From Paratinospora sagittata (Eukaryota > Streptophyta > Magnoliopsida > Ranunculales > Menispermaceae), in the NCBI GenBank assembly GCA_035771175.1, contig CM069600.1, positions 525,501 through 589,500 on the forward strand: a stretch of 64,000 nucleotides of DNA, in the 5' to 3' direction. The translations under genes and the position numbers were made by a program. A model generated the notes under the pieces. That model did no database searches. It was not told the origin of the DNA and worked only from the letters and a program-made list of their open reading frames with translations. This document shows, piece by piece, positions 32,394-45,857 of this stretch. The first letter of the stretch is position 1. Each line of letters opens with the position of its first letter.

Positions 32394-35300
32394 TCAAGGT
32401 TGGTGATATGAGTTTCCTTCAGGTTCATGATGATCACCAATTGGGGGGCTCACAACAGAAATATCAACACTGCTTCCGTCCGCATCAGGGGCTATTTCCC
32501 TCACGTCGGCTATCCTTGAATCTGTTGCCCTAATGTCATTCCACTCTCCATCTCCAATTGATCGGAGATCAACTTGGTCAACAGCCACTTGTACCACGCC
32601 ATCCCTGGAAACTGGGATTGATCTTGAAATGCTGAGGCATTCTTTGTCGACATTTTCTTCTGACAAATCGACATGTTTTGTTAATGGAAGAGTGTTGGTA
32701 ACATCTGAACAAGACTCGGTTTTCTCTTCTGAGACTTGCTTTGTATCAGTTTGTTGTCTGTTCAGAAGGAAAAGATATCAATCAATTTTTGTTTTTTATT
32801 TTTAATAAGAAGAAACAAAATTTTAATAGAAAAGAAAGAAAACATACAAAGTCTGCCCTGATCTATCAATCAAATTTGTCCAAGTACAATTAGAAGTGAA
32901 TTGTAAATCATAACATAACTGGAGCTGGGAACTGCAGAATGGAGGTGTGGGAACTAAATACTAATGATAAACGGTTAAAACATAAACGGGTAGTTCGGAA
33001 CTGGTTCAACATGCCAATAACTAGGGTGGGCTAGTTTCCAGGACCTGCTTCCTAGGTTTACTCCCTATGAGACGAAAAAATTGCAACTCCAGAGAGGTGG
33101 TAGCTCCATTGGAGCCAGAATGACATGTTTCATGGTTCTTACTTCGGACATTTCATAAAAGATTTAGGAGCCCATTGAAGAAAACGGCTTCACTAACGTT
33201 GAAATATCTTGTTCACACTCCAAGCAAATTAAAAGTAGTGCTTCTCCCCACACACAGACATTTTCAAAAAGAGAAGCTCGTGCGTCCGTGTGTTGTATAT
33301 AGGTTACATGAATTCACTTCCTACACTCCATTCTATCAAAGGTTATGTCCGCATTTAATTACAAGAAGCGGGGACGTCCTAGCTTTTCGTGTAGTTTGAT
33401 TAAGATTTATGTCACAATTGTTCCGACAAAGTTTTACATTGACTGTCAGCTACCTAACGCAACCCTCCTCCTTTACCCGGGCTTGAAACCGGCCAAGGAG
33501 GAGTTTGATATATTTTTGTGTGTGTGTGTGCACGCGCGTGTAGAGAGAGAGAGAGAACACATTGTTCTATATGCATCTTGTATTAAGTATTAACTAAAAG
33601 TTTTTCTTAATTTTTTTTTGTATTACTTTTAAAAAAAATTGAGGCTTGTGCTTCAATTAGACCTCATGATTTTTTTTTTAAAACATTGAGCATGATTGAT
33701 ATGTTATAATACAAACAATTGACACATGTTCCTCTAAAGAATAAAATAAATATAATTCAAGAGAAAAATCAGGAACTAAAACATGGAGGAAAGTTATTCA
33801 AATGTAAATCTAATGTAATCAAAGGAGATCAAATGTAAAACCTTTGAACTTGTGCTTGTAACATGGCAATATGTGCTAGAAGCTCCTCATTGCTTTTGGC
33901 AGCAGCTAACTCTTTCTCCATTGCCTCCTTTGCCTTAGCTTCAGAATCTGCCTCTGCAACCCTTGCTCTCTCTTCAGCTCTAACAACAGCTCCTTCTAAT
34001 ATAACAACACGTTCTCTAGCTTTTCCTAGCTCTGAGCGCCACAATTGAGCCTCACGAAAGGCAGAGTCTCTTTGCTTCAGAAGTTCATCTCTCTCCTTAC
34101 TCAGAAACCAAACTTTTTCCTCAGATGCTCTCAACTGGTAAGAAACCCAAACTCAATGGAAGTTAGAACATCCAAAGTAACATAGAATGTCATCAAAAGA
34201 TAATAAGATCTAAATCAGGAAGGATCTAAGAGTAAAATGAGTAGATGTATTGACAGCAAAACAAGTCCATTTGGTGGCAATTCCCACAAAAAATTAAAAG
34301 AATAAAGAAACAAAAAGGAAGGATCCTCAATCTCATCCTAGTTCAACATATGTCTCTATAATGATAACCTAGAAAATGAATGTTATTAATATCAAAACAC
34401 CATTAGAGAGCAACAAGTGCTGAAAAGAAAACATATAAAAGAGACATTTTCTTTACCATTTACTACTGATTGTAACCAACTTATAAGACACTAGACTATA
34501 TCATATATGTAAATTCCATAAAAGTATTAAATAAGTTAAGCAGTAGATGAACCTTTTCCCTATCATCAATGTGAGAATATTGTTTGCTTTTAGACCCATG
34601 CCACCCCAGTTTTGTTTCCACATCATCAACTCTTGGAAAAAACAACAATAATAATTAGTCACATGTACATGGATCAAAAACCCTTTTCTCTTGGGTGTCA
34701 TGGGACTAGAAGAATCCACTCCTCTTAGGACCCCCCACTTCCTCGTGGACACACTTCCAACTAGTGATTGGCCCAAATATCACTTTCTCATATCCTGGCC
34801 CTCTAAGCTTGACCTAATAGACTCGATCACAGTGTCGCTACTCAATCATATGCTAGGGTCAATTTGAATAAACCGAGCCTCTGAGTCATCTTAGCCCAAG
34901 CTAACTCACCCTTTAGGTCAAACCCACAAGATCAAGTGCAAGTTAGAGTTCTTCATGTCACATAGACACAAATTTAAAATAGGTTTTTTATAGATCACAT
35001 TTAGAGTCAATATTATAATTACGCTCCTAGGACCTCTATTCTCAACAACTACAATCCTCATGCTAAAGTACCAAGTACAATCCTAAATCTGCAATAATTA
35101 AAAAAATAGAGGTGAGCAAAAGCCCAATGGGTTGCATGAGATTCATAACCAAGTTTTTTTTTAGTATATTAGAGATGAATCAAGTGGACAAATAAGCATA
35201 GAATATCACAAGTAAAGATGCATGTGTGTTTCAAAGATTAAATGTTTTAATTATCATCATATGTATAATATAATCTATGTTTCTTGTCAAAAAAAAAAGA

Positions 35301-38300
35301 AAAAAAGATTAAATGCACAATACAACTATTTAACGAATTTCAAGTAGTCCCTCAAAAGCTCTATATTTTTGCATTTAACCCTTCTTCATTATTATCAATC
35401 AACACAATGTCATTGGTAAAAAAATACCCAACGATGGACTCCCATAAGCATATAACTAGTCGACTCGTTCATTACTAGAGTAAACTAATAAGAGTTAGCA
35501 ATTTCCCCTAGACCAGAGTTATCAGAATCACAAACTTCGTATTTCCTAGTGCTGTAAGAGAAAAAGAGAAAATAGATTTAAAAAAATCTGTATTTTCCTT
35601 AACTTTGGGAACTAAGTATTAGTTGGGAAAAAGCCGAGTTCAGTTGAGTTGAGTTAGGAGCTGATGATTCTTTCATAATGGCTCTAATCAGGAACAAGAT
35701 TTTGGTTCCAAATTGCTTCTGATAAAAATATGTACTTTCTCTGGTGAAGAGGGTAAGTAGTACTTATCAATGTTTGAAATGTTTTACAGTAATTTTCAAG
35801 CCTAAAATTGATTCATGCCGAAGAATTAAAATAAAATCTTCTATTGTATATGTGATTCATATTATCAACAAAGATTATATATATAGTACTGGCAAATTCC
35901 ACACTATGTTCAAGAAATGAAGTGAAATATTCACACCTTTGACATGGATGATTCCAGCTGCTTCTGTGAATCATTTGTAAGACGCTCAATTTCTGTGCAG
36001 GCAATTCTCCTTTGTTCATCCATTGTGTGAGCTGCCGTGGCCGCAGCCTCAGCAGCTTCAGCAGTCTCAGAAAGCTTATCAGCTATCTCCTTTATGGTTG
36101 AGTCTCGCGCGCGAAGATCCCGAGCCAACTGTTGCAATTCCTCATCTTTCACTCTTAGTGTCTCCTGCAAAATAGAAACCAATCAATCGAAGAAATAAAA
36201 AATTTATAAAAAAAAAAGAGGCAATATGGAACGAAGAAGGTGTAATCGCAATCTTCTTATCCTTCTCTATACCTTTTTAAGGAGGGGGTGACTTAACAAA
36301 ATCCATGGGAAAAACAATGTGTCAGTAGTTCTTTTTGTGTACCTCAACCTCTTCGAGCAAGTTAGATATGGAAATCATGACGAATAAATTTATACAAGAA
36401 TCTACAAATCAATATGAACTAAAAAGATCCCACAAGTCACAGTTGTCCCCTCAGAAAAGAGCCTACTTGGGATCTTTGCTGCCACTAGATGGTCACTCCA
36501 CTAAACTAGAGGACAAGTTCCTTCTGATTTGGAAGAACCAAGCATATTAATGGAAAATATAAAGAAGAAGAATACTATAAATATGGCATCAATAGGAAAC
36601 ATAATTTATAGTAAACTGCAGTTTTACTACTACTACTAGAAGTATTTAGCAGTTTTAACAGTAATTTAAGAACTTAAGGCAATTTCCTATATTGCTATTC
36701 TTAGCAAGTTCTAGGTATTGTATCACTGTTATGTAGGTTATATTGGCTAAAACTAATAAAATTCAAAGGATTATTTTAAGTCTTCCATGAAGTTTTAGAA
36801 TAGTAAGAATTATACATTGACTTTGTAATAGTGTTTTTTTTTTTTTACAAGAAACATTCTATATATTAATAAGAATAAAATATGTACAGCCTAGGTTGCA
36901 TTTTAGTTGTTTGTTTAAGTAATGAGTTGTACTTGATTTAAAGGTCTTTTTAAGCCTCCATCAACATGCAATTGCTTCACTTTTACGGGAGAACTAAAAT
37001 AAAGAATTTCTCCTTAAACTGCAAGCTTGTTGTCAGCTTTAAAACGTGTGATTCCATGTTTAAGTATGTTTAAGTCTGAAGATCTTGTTGGATTCAACTC
37101 CATAAACAGATTAGACATGTGAATCTTTTACAGTGTAGTTTAACTACAATTGTTTCATCTTACAATGTAACTCTGCCCTCACAAGTATATTAGTGGTAAT
37201 GCTGAGTATTACCAAACACTCGTAACCAAAGAATTTAAAATTTTGCACATCTAAATTTTTCATGAAACCACACAGTATGCTACTTAACCTTTTTTTTTTC
37301 TTTTTTTTTCCAAAAAGAAAAACGAAGTTATCTGAGTCCATGATGAAAACATATAATTTCATGAACATGCTGCTGATGCAAAGAATAAGAAAATGAAAAG
37401 GACAGGCCAAGTAAGTTGAAATAGAAAACTATTGCACTATTTCTAATGATTTGCAAAGACTTTCCTCTTGTATGATTCATTTTTGAGGATATTCATAGTC
37501 AAATACTTTTCTAGTGACATGGTTGCAAGTATGCGTAGATAGGGCTGAAAACAAAAATGAACGGAACTGGTAAAATTGGTTAAGTTTTTAGTTTTTAAAA
37601 AGTCTGGTTCAATTTTTGTTCAAAAAAATTATAAACCAATTATGACTTAAGACCTTGTTAGACTGATTTAAAACCTCTTTACAAAATCTGGTTCAATTTT
37701 TGTTTGAAAAATCAAAAGGGGGTACAAGTGCATAAGGCTCCCGCCATTGTGAACAGAAGATGCACGCAGGCCCTTACCTCCACATTGGAGAGGTTGTTTC
37801 AAGATTTGAAGTTGTGGCCTCCAGGTCACAATGAAGCAACCTCAACCTTTGCACTAAGGCTTGGCTCTTCTAGTTTTTACAAAAGGAGGTTAATATTTAG
37901 TTCTTATAAAAATAATGATAAAACCAAGATATCCCTCAAACACTCTATGGGTGCACTTGTAACTCTTCTAGGATATACGAGAACTAAACTAAAATGAATA
38001 AATCAACATAAGACATGCAAAGCAACCAACATACCTTCTTTATGATATATGGGAACCAAACTAAAATGAATAATTAACATAAGACATGTAAAGCAACCAA
38101 CATACCTTCATAATTGCCAGATCATCCATTGGAGCTTCATTAATCCGATTGCTAACAATGCCGAGAGCAGCTCTCATACATATCCTCATTGCCGCTTCAA
38201 TTTCTTTAGTAGATTCAAGGGCTGTTGAATTTGCAGCAGCAACTACAGTTGCCACAGTTCCTAATTTTGCAGAGCCATTCCCACTTAATGAATTTACAGC

Positions 38301-41300
38301 TTCTTTATGGGCCTTCAGAACCAATTGTGTCGCACTATTTGATGAACAGTCAAGAACAATAATCAGAAATGATACAACTGCGGCTACAAAAAAATAAAAG
38401 CTGCTGGTATAACAAGTATTCAGTTAATAGAACATAAACATGAAGAATAGATAAATGTGAAGTGGCAGGAGAATTTGTTGGCACAATTTCTATGAAATAT
38501 TCCAAAAAGAAAAAGAAAAAGAAGAAGAAGCATCTTAATTTCAAATGATACAAGGAAAGAGGCAGCAAATGTTTCAGAATATTAAATTTGTACTGAATGA
38601 AATTTCTTAACACAACAATCTCCAACCAATAAAAAGAATGACAGACCATTCAACACCAAGCCAATAGATGTACTAGGTGTATAGCATCCTCGTAGGGTGG
38701 AACGGGTGTTATGTGTGTATCGGATGTTTAAAAAAGAAGGAAATAAAGAACTTGACTAAGGTCACAATTATCTTTTATAATTATCCATATCCATATTATT
38801 TTAGACCATCCTCTTCCTCTATCATTACCGTGAATTATCAATCCATTACTCTTCTTAACTAGTGCAGCTAATTGTTTTTGTTACATATGTCCAAACCATC
38901 TTAATAGGTCAATTTTCAATTTCTCCAACTGAGTCTACTCATACCATTGCTCAAATACGGTCATTTATAAATTTATGTTTTAATGTTTTACCACATGTCA
39001 TCCTGACATTAACATTCCCATTAGTCCATTACACCTAATTTATTAACATGTTGTTTCTATATTTCCACACCATCGCTACTTTTGTTTTCCATATGTAATT
39101 TTAAACAAGGGCATAAAGAAATGTCCACATACACAAATTACATTCACAATAAATACAAATTTACTAACAAAAGCCATCAAAAAGCTAAAGTGACCTAAAA
39201 ATTTGTAAACTTATATTCCTTCTACAATATAGAAACACAAGAAAGCTCTATATACTTACTGTAAAGTTGATACCCAAGCTCTAGCAGCACCAGGAGTCTC
39301 AGCACACAAGAAATACTCCTTTTTTTGTGGGGTTGCAATATCTAGTAAGAGAAGTCAAGAAGTACAAATAACATTATGCATGTAGATCCATCAATACACA
39401 GATGGTTGTTAGAGTTAAAATGTTGTGTGAGGATACAAACACAGCAGCCGTCATATTTTGGTAGTCCACTGCACAAGAAGGCAAATAAGAAAGCATCTTA
39501 GATTAAAAAAAAAAAATCTATAGATAAGTAATCTCTATGCATTGATATAGCAACCAAAGGCATCATTCTTTTTTGATAATCTATCTTACTGGAAGTTGAC
39601 AGGAGATATGGTAATTGTGCTATTTGCATCAAATATAATGGATCCCTTGATAACTGGCTCATTTCTCCGCATCCTAGAAAATTGCAAATAGAAGTCACAA
39701 TTAGAATGTAATGCTCCTTCAACAATGATATATTTTGGGGGGAAAAAGTGGGGAAATAATATGCTTGAAAATGGAAATCGTATTTGAAGCATACTGGAGT
39801 ACTTACTTGTATTCCATTTTTCCGGTGGTTGGGTCTAGGATCATCCATCGCTCATTCCATTTCCTAAGCTGTTCAAAGATACTAACTCATATCAACAAGA
39901 AAAGATGAGAAAGAAGGTAACTTTGCCCAAATAGATAAATGAATAAGCAGATATATCGCCATAAGTTAACCATAAGCAGCTAGCACCAGGCCACCTTAAA
40001 TATTGTACTTTAATTACTAAACAAAGTTACTGTTGGCAACCATTAGGTCCATTACAAACATAACATCTCCATGGACAAAAATACTATCCACTACAGATCA
40101 ACCTCAACCAGTTCAATTCAAACGAAAAGAAGAAGAAGAAAATGAAATGAAAGAAGCAACACTCACGGTTGCATTGTGACTGGACCTGATCATATTCCAT
40201 CCCAAGCCCATGAGGCTCCAACATTGGAGTTCTGGAGCACAATTGCCACCTTACCCTCAGTCAAAAGATCTAATTTCATAAGGCACTATCTAGAGCAGGT
40301 AATTTGACAATGATAGAAAAGTTCCCATTTTTAACATATGGTTTGACTTCCTAACTATAGATAAGGGAAACTAAATCATTTCAATATCATCTCTCGAAAC
40401 TAAATACCTGTGAAGTTGATTGGCTTGTCAAAGGAGTCATCAATTACCAAGCTAATATAGTATCCAAGCATAGGCAACATTGATAAAACTTTTTTACACT
40501 TCTATTAACCATGGCACAAAAAGCATTGATGCTTCCATGTTAGACCTTGAGCTTTTAGAGTACTTGTATTGTTGTGTTCTCCATTGCACTGTGAGCCAAC
40601 ACTGATCAATCAAAATTGAACCAACCTAATAGCTCTAATCACAAACCTGGACTTCTTAGCCCAAGAATCAACTTGAATTACCTTGACTTCTTTGTTAGAT
40701 TATTAACTAGTGAAATACTTAATCCTGCTCCCATTTACAGTTTTCTAATGGAAATAAGTGAGGGAAAACTTGTAAACACACTGGTTTTCAAAGGGAAGGA
40801 TGTCACAATTTGTCTTCAATCTCACAACATCACAATCTAACATAAACACCTTCCCCACAATAGCATTTGGAGACAAACAGCGACAATTCATTCGTTAACT
40901 TCCCTCAAGTCTCACTTTATAGACAAGATCCAATTAATTTGAAACAAGTGGTTGTTTTCAAAAATATAAAAAGTCATCTAAATATCAACAGTTCCATCCC
41001 TATATCATAGCAAAAATCTTTGTTCATTGACTAAGGTTTGTACAATGTAGCAAGACACTTCTCGATAATGATGGGAAGAGAAAACCTAATTCTAGTGATT
41101 TATATCCAACAATATTCACTTGCCTAATTGCAGCTAATTAAGCATTGAATCAATTAAAAAATTAAAGACTTACTCACACCATAACCGCCCAAGATGAACT
41201 CTAATAAATAAAACAATGTGATAGACATTTAAATAACAAAAACAAAATAGTAGCCCATCTCGAACTAAACTATGTAATCTTCAGTGCAAATGCCAAATGA

Positions 41301-44300
41301 ACCAAAATATACAAAATGATTTATGGTTTGCGAAATGGGGAATAATCTTGATATTGACTTATAGATCTCTCTAGAACAATTAAGCTCTTCTCCAAATATA
41401 CAAAATGAAGTGTGGTTTGAAGATTTTTCTCATCCTTGGTCCTTTGCCATTTAAATTTTATGGCAATTTGAACCTCTTCATTCCATTATGAAGTTTTTTT
41501 GAACTACCGGTCCTCTTCTCATTTATCTAAACAACATCTTTTGCTACATTTGTCATTGTTACTAGTAGCTTGATATGCAATGTTGGGCTCCCACCTATTA
41601 GGTATAGCTTTTGGGTTAAGTAGTTTTTAAAATGGTATCAAAGCATTAGTTTTGTAAGAGGTCTTGGGTTCAAGTCTAGTTGTTTGCATTTTGCATGCCC
41701 CCATTTACAATATTGGTATTTGTCTCTCCTTTCTCTATTCTTTCTCTCCATGTGCAGGATGGGGTTGTAAGTATGTAAATGAGAAAGAGTGTTAATAGTA
41801 GCTTCATATGCATGTTGGGCCACCTCCTATTACCTATAGCTATTAGGTTCAATGGTATCTAATAGTTATGAACATAGCTATCACCCCATTAGATCACCTT
41901 TACGTCTAAAAGGAAGTAAAGATATGTATAACCTTTGAAAAATAAGCCAACAATCTTAACCTTTTTGGTGTACTATGGTTGCAGGATGCAGAGAGTCTCA
42001 ATCATATTTTCTTCTCTTGTAGGGTTGCGAAAGAGATTTGGCATAAGTGGTATATTTTTTCTGGTTATAGGTATATGGCACCACAAAATGTTTCTGAATT
42101 GTTGTCACTTTGTTACTTAGCACATTTGTCAAAGGCTGAGAGGGAAACTGGTCTTATTGCATCATACGCTACGCTTTGGGTGTTGTGATTGGAACGTAAC
42201 GATAGAGTGTTTAATGATAGTCACAAGGATGGGGAACAATTGACGGAAAGTGTCAAATTATTAGCTTGTTCTTGGGTTCACGTGTCTGTTTGGGGCAATG
42301 GTCTTCCAATTTCTTCCTGGATATTGAATTGGAGCAATTGTTTGGTGTAATGGTGCTCATGTCTGACTAATATGAGCCTTCTCTGTCCAGCTGGGTAGTT
42401 GGGGTGGTTGCTTATTTTTGGCGTGCACTCTTGGTGCATAGTGTCCACTTTTGTATTTCTTCTATTATATTAATATACACACTTGTTTCTGATAAAAAAA
42501 AAAGAAAATTAACCTTTTCGATAGAGTTTCAACCATAACTTATTTCATATTAGAGCTTGTGTTAAGATTAAGTAGAATTGCCAAGTAGGCTCTAAGTAAC
42601 TTTCATTTTTAATCTTTAAATGTATAACTATATGACCCCAAAACATGATTTAAGTTACCTAATTTAAGTTTATTGCAAACCCAAAATTGATAGTCCACCT
42701 TTTTCAAACATTACATGTGGGAATTCGGGTTGTCACAAGCCAGCCCGAGTTAACACATAACAATTGATTTGGCGAGCCAAGGCTGACCAATCAAAATTGA
42801 ACCAACCTAATAGCTCTAATCACAAACCCGAACTTCTTAACCCAAGAATCAACTTGAGCTACCTTGACTTCTTTGTTAGATATTAACTAGCGAAATACTT
42901 AATCCTACTCCCATTTGTAGTTTTCTAATGGAAATAAGAAAGGAAAAACTTGTAAACACACTGGTTTTCAAATGGAAGGATGTCACGAGTTGTCTTCAAT
43001 CTCACAACACCACAATCTAACATAAACACCTTCCCCACAATTGCATTCGGTGACTAACAATGACTCTTTAACTTCCCTTAGTCTCACTTTATAGACAAGA
43101 TCCAATTAATTTGAAACACGTGGTTGTTTTCAAGGCCCAATACAAGCCTACAATGTATGTTTGTGCATCACTTTTTCATCAATCATCGTCCACAAAGACT
43201 AGAACCAACCCAACCTCTCTCAATAAAGGTGATCCCACTATTTCGCTTCACAATAATAGGGGTTCTACCCATCATATTTGATGACACAATGAAACAAAAA
43301 CATCATATTTGATGACACAATGAAACAAAAACCTTTCTCCATTCTTTGATTTCTTTCACTCTACTAGACGAGGATTTTAAAGCAACGTAGCTCATCTTCA
43401 ACCTACCCTTTGACCCTCAACAAAAACTACCACTATATGAAACTCCATCATCAACCTCCATGAGGACTAAGAAGTAAGATCAAAGCACGTGGGTCAAACT
43501 CAATACATTTTCAATTCTCGAGCCTATAGGACAAAAATAAATTAAATACATTCAATTTAGTATAGTAATCTATTTAAATAAAATTATTTGCCGCATGGCT
43601 TGTGCTTCTAATGATTAAGTGGTGGGGAATGTAATTCATGACCTCATAGTTTCCTTACATGCCAAATCATTTTTTATCATAATAGTTTGCTTATTGTTTG
43701 TCATTAAAGAGGTGCAACCAAAACCAAGAGCCAAGTAAATTCAATTCCACCTCCACCACTCTACGTGATACCCACACATCTAATCTTCGTAAAAGGAACC
43801 AGTAATTACTTTGAATCGCCCTAAATCTCACGATAACCTAACCTTTTGATTCTAGGACAATGAAAAGAAACAAAATTTCACCATAAAAAATCAAAATCCA
43901 ATGAAAAACATCTGAAAAAAAAAATCCAAAACAAAACAAAACAAAAGATAATTTATGCCAAAAAAGAAAAAAGATAATTGAATGAAACTAATAAACAAAA
44001 GAAGCAGTAATTCAAACCAACTCCACTGGCAGAAATTTAAAAAAAAAAAAACAACAAAAAAAAATCTTCAACTAAAAAACACAAAATCATAGACGCCGTA
44101 CCGTCTCAGATCGTTTGAGAAGTGGCCCCTGCAACAGATTCCTCCCGGACCCGGACGTCAGCTGCCGCTTTATCTTCTCCAAGCTATTCTGAGTCTCACC
44201 CGCTCTCTACACCATCAAACCAAACCAAAAATCAAGATCAAAATCAAAATTCTCGAGAATTCACGTGAATTCCGTTCATTTCAATTCTCTCAATAATTGC

Positions 44301-44394
44301 TATCTCTGTACGTATATATTTGAGTTTGTGTGACAAAAAAAAACCTAATTAATTGAACGGAGAACTTTACCGGAGAAGATCCGTTCGAAGACAT
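32394..44394 (-). CDS. SWAP70: SWAP70-type PH-domain and coiled-coil protein
   Basis: Ten exons join in frame: 44394-44371, 44206-44102, 39868-39807, 39673-39590, 39468-39437, 39341-39260, 38334-38106, 36164-35937, 34134-33842, 32757-32394. The product is 500 aa, about the size of Arabidopsis SWAP70 (At2g30880). Residues 30-137 form a PH domain (NLLQGPLLKRSE, LRKWNERWMILDPTTGKMEY, STITISPVNF, YFLCAETPGAARAWVSTL). Residues 138-205 are an Ala/Ser-rich linker (LVLKAHKEAVNSLSGNGSAK). Residues 206-380 are heptad-rich coiled coil (KDEELQQLARDLRARDSTIK, EEKVWFLSKERDELLKQRD). The C-terminal tail contains VGDGEW-like GDGEWNDIRATDSRIADVRE. In plants SWAP70 acts as a Rac/ROP guanine-nucleotide exchange factor at membranes. 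Introns are large and loaded with transposons. Confidence 0.95.
37716..37862 (-). mobile_element. Au-type SINE in SWAP70 intron 7
   Basis: On the minus strand the segment ends GGCGGGAGCCTTATGCACT followed by GTACCCCC. This resembles the known 3' part of plant Au SINEs. Upstream are GGTAAGGGCCTGCGTGCA and a box B-like GGCCACAACTTCAAATCTTG. It lies antisense to nothing but intron sequence and in the same orientation as SWAP70. Confidence 0.75.
41557..41874 (+). mobile_element. TRIM, same family as the one at 24658
   Basis: LTR-like copies at 41557-41632 and 41790-41874 share GTAGCTT(G/C)ATATGCA, ATGTTGGGC and CACCTATTA / CTCCTATTA blocks. TGGTATCAAAGC (41633-41644) directly follows LTR 1 as a primer-binding site. 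The family resemblance to 24658-24928 is clear in the CTTGATATGCA and TATAGCTTTTGGGT regions. Target duplications are not evident. Confidence 0.6.
41965..42508 (+). mobile_element. Short 5'-truncated LINE in SWAP70 intron 2
   Basis: It keeps the zf-RVT end (LNHIFFSCRVAKEIWHKW, then SYATLWVL and a stop, then LERNDRVFND), a 3' UTR and a poly(A) tail at about 42494-42507. A 10-bp direct repeat TTAACCTTTT flanks it at 41955-41964 and 42509-42518. That is good evidence of target-primed insertion. Confidence 0.85.
43270..43331. repeat. 31-bp tandem duplication
   Basis: The unit beginning CATCATATTTGATGACACAA is repeated exactly twice, head to tail, inside SWAP70 intron 2. Confidence 0.9.
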
Positions 44395-45290
44395 GATCGG
44401 AGGAAATGAAGGAAGAAGCAGTTAGATGCAGAGGGAAGGAATTAGAGCAACAAGATTTTGAGATTTTACGGAGAATAAGGTGATTTTTTTTTCGGTGCCG
44501 GTAGGGTAGAGTGACAGAGAGCTGTTTGGTTATACATAGACCTTGCAGTTGAAGTTATTGAGTTTACAACTAATCCTGGACGCAAATTCCAACGAGGTAA
44601 GAGAGTAGCATCTTATGAACAATATGTAGGTGTTCGTATATATAGTCCATTACTCAAAAAAAAAAAAAAAATTAAATAAATAATTTAACAAAATCAGCGT
44701 TGAACTTAGTTACGTCCTTATAAATTATAAATATAAACTTTAATTATTTTAACCATCTCTTAATGAGAGTAGCATTCCGTAAAAGTTGCATTCACCCTAC
44801 TTAATTAAGAGATTTGAACACGTATCTATAATATATACTTAATAACTCACTCTAAAGGAGACTCCTCCGCGCGCCACGTCAGCATGCTTAGAAGATCATG
44901 TTTTACCGAAAAAAAAAATTGTGGACTAATTCTTAATTTTGAAGATCTATTATGAATTAACCCCACAACCATACCTAAACAGTCATATAAAAACAAGTGT
45001 TCAGACTTTTTTTTTTTAAAGTAGCAATCCTCTACGCCAGCTTATCCACATTATAAAGACTAATCTATTTGGAATGGGTACCACTAAAGGAACATAGTGG
45101 CATCGATATCAAATGAGTCTATAACATCCCAAGGATAAGCATTAAAATAAAAATTGTGGACTAATTCTTAATTTTGAAGACATAATAATGATCAGCTCAC
45201 AAAAAATATTAAAAAATGGGAGTATGATCTTAACCTCATTGGTTAATTTAGCATTTCTACTTGACATCATTTTGTCCAAACGTGTTGTTG
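44395..45290. other. SWAP70 upstream region
   Basis: On the minus strand, GACTATATATACG at 44637-44648 is a good TATA candidate about 250 bases upstream of the SWAP70 start codon. The 44395-44600 stretch is purine-rich leader-like sequence. Beyond 44650 the sequence is AT-rich. The words ATTGTGGACTAATTCTTAATTTTGAAGA occur twice (44917, 45153 regions), so there is a small direct repeat. No gene is seen. Confidence 0.45.
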
Positions 45291-45294
45291 CTCA

Positions 45295-45857
45295 TGTAAT
45301 CTTGCAGCCTTTCTTGACTACTGTTACATGAAGATTCTTCCTGATTTTGTCTTAGTTGTGAGAGATGGCCATGGATGGTTGTCCGTCCTGATCTTCTGCC
45401 TAATTTTGTCCAAGTCTGAGAGATGTCGCAGCCTTTCTTGACTATTGCCCATGAAGTACTGTTACATGTGTTATCCTTTTCTTGAAACTTACTATAAATT
45501 TTAGGATGTTCTTCCCATTTGTATGCCGGAAGTTTTTCAACAAATAAAGACGCTACACAACTACTGTACAACGACAAAATTTATCAGCACATATTACCCA
45601 CGAAACTACTAAGGTATCATCCTGTCAGCTTAATAAATTTTCTATTTTCATTCATAGCTAACCTTTATGGATTGTTTTTTTTCTGACTCTTCTTGCAAAG
45701 CATATGAATGATAAGATTTATTGTTGATCTGTCCTGAACATCGTCAACTTCGGAGTCTCAAGATCCGAAACTAAAACCAAACAAACAACAAAAAATAGTA
45801 AGATATAGACATAGAGATATAATAAGTTAACACCAAATACATAAACCCCAAAAAATT
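45295..45857. repeat. Dispersed copy of the palindrome-arm sequence
   Basis: The stretch is closely similar to the left arm of the palindrome at 61857-62500, in the same orientation. It carries the same GACGCTAC, TATCATCCTGTCAGC, ATCGTCAACTTCGGAGTC and TTAACACCAAATACATAAAC blocks. It lacks a ~60-base piece present in both palindrome arms (around 62283-62341) and has fewer CTGAGAGATG minisatellite units. It diverges from the arms right after CCCCAAAAAATT near 45857. Read on the minus strand it has one 106-codon frame starting at 45577, of unknown meaning. Confidence 0.8.

Larger units (their letters stand above)
40592..43132. repeat. Pair of ~365-bp direct repeats in SWAP70 intron 2
   Basis: Copy A (40592-40961) and copy B (42773-43132) match over nearly their whole length with scattered changes. 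Shared words include CAATCAAAATTGAACCAACC, CCCAAGAATCAACTTGA and GATCCAATTAATTTGAAACA. Between them lie about 1.8 kb containing a TRIM and a LINE insertion. They may be old LTRs or a duplication of intron sequence. No TG..CA ends or internal coding sequence are seen. Confidence 0.75.
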
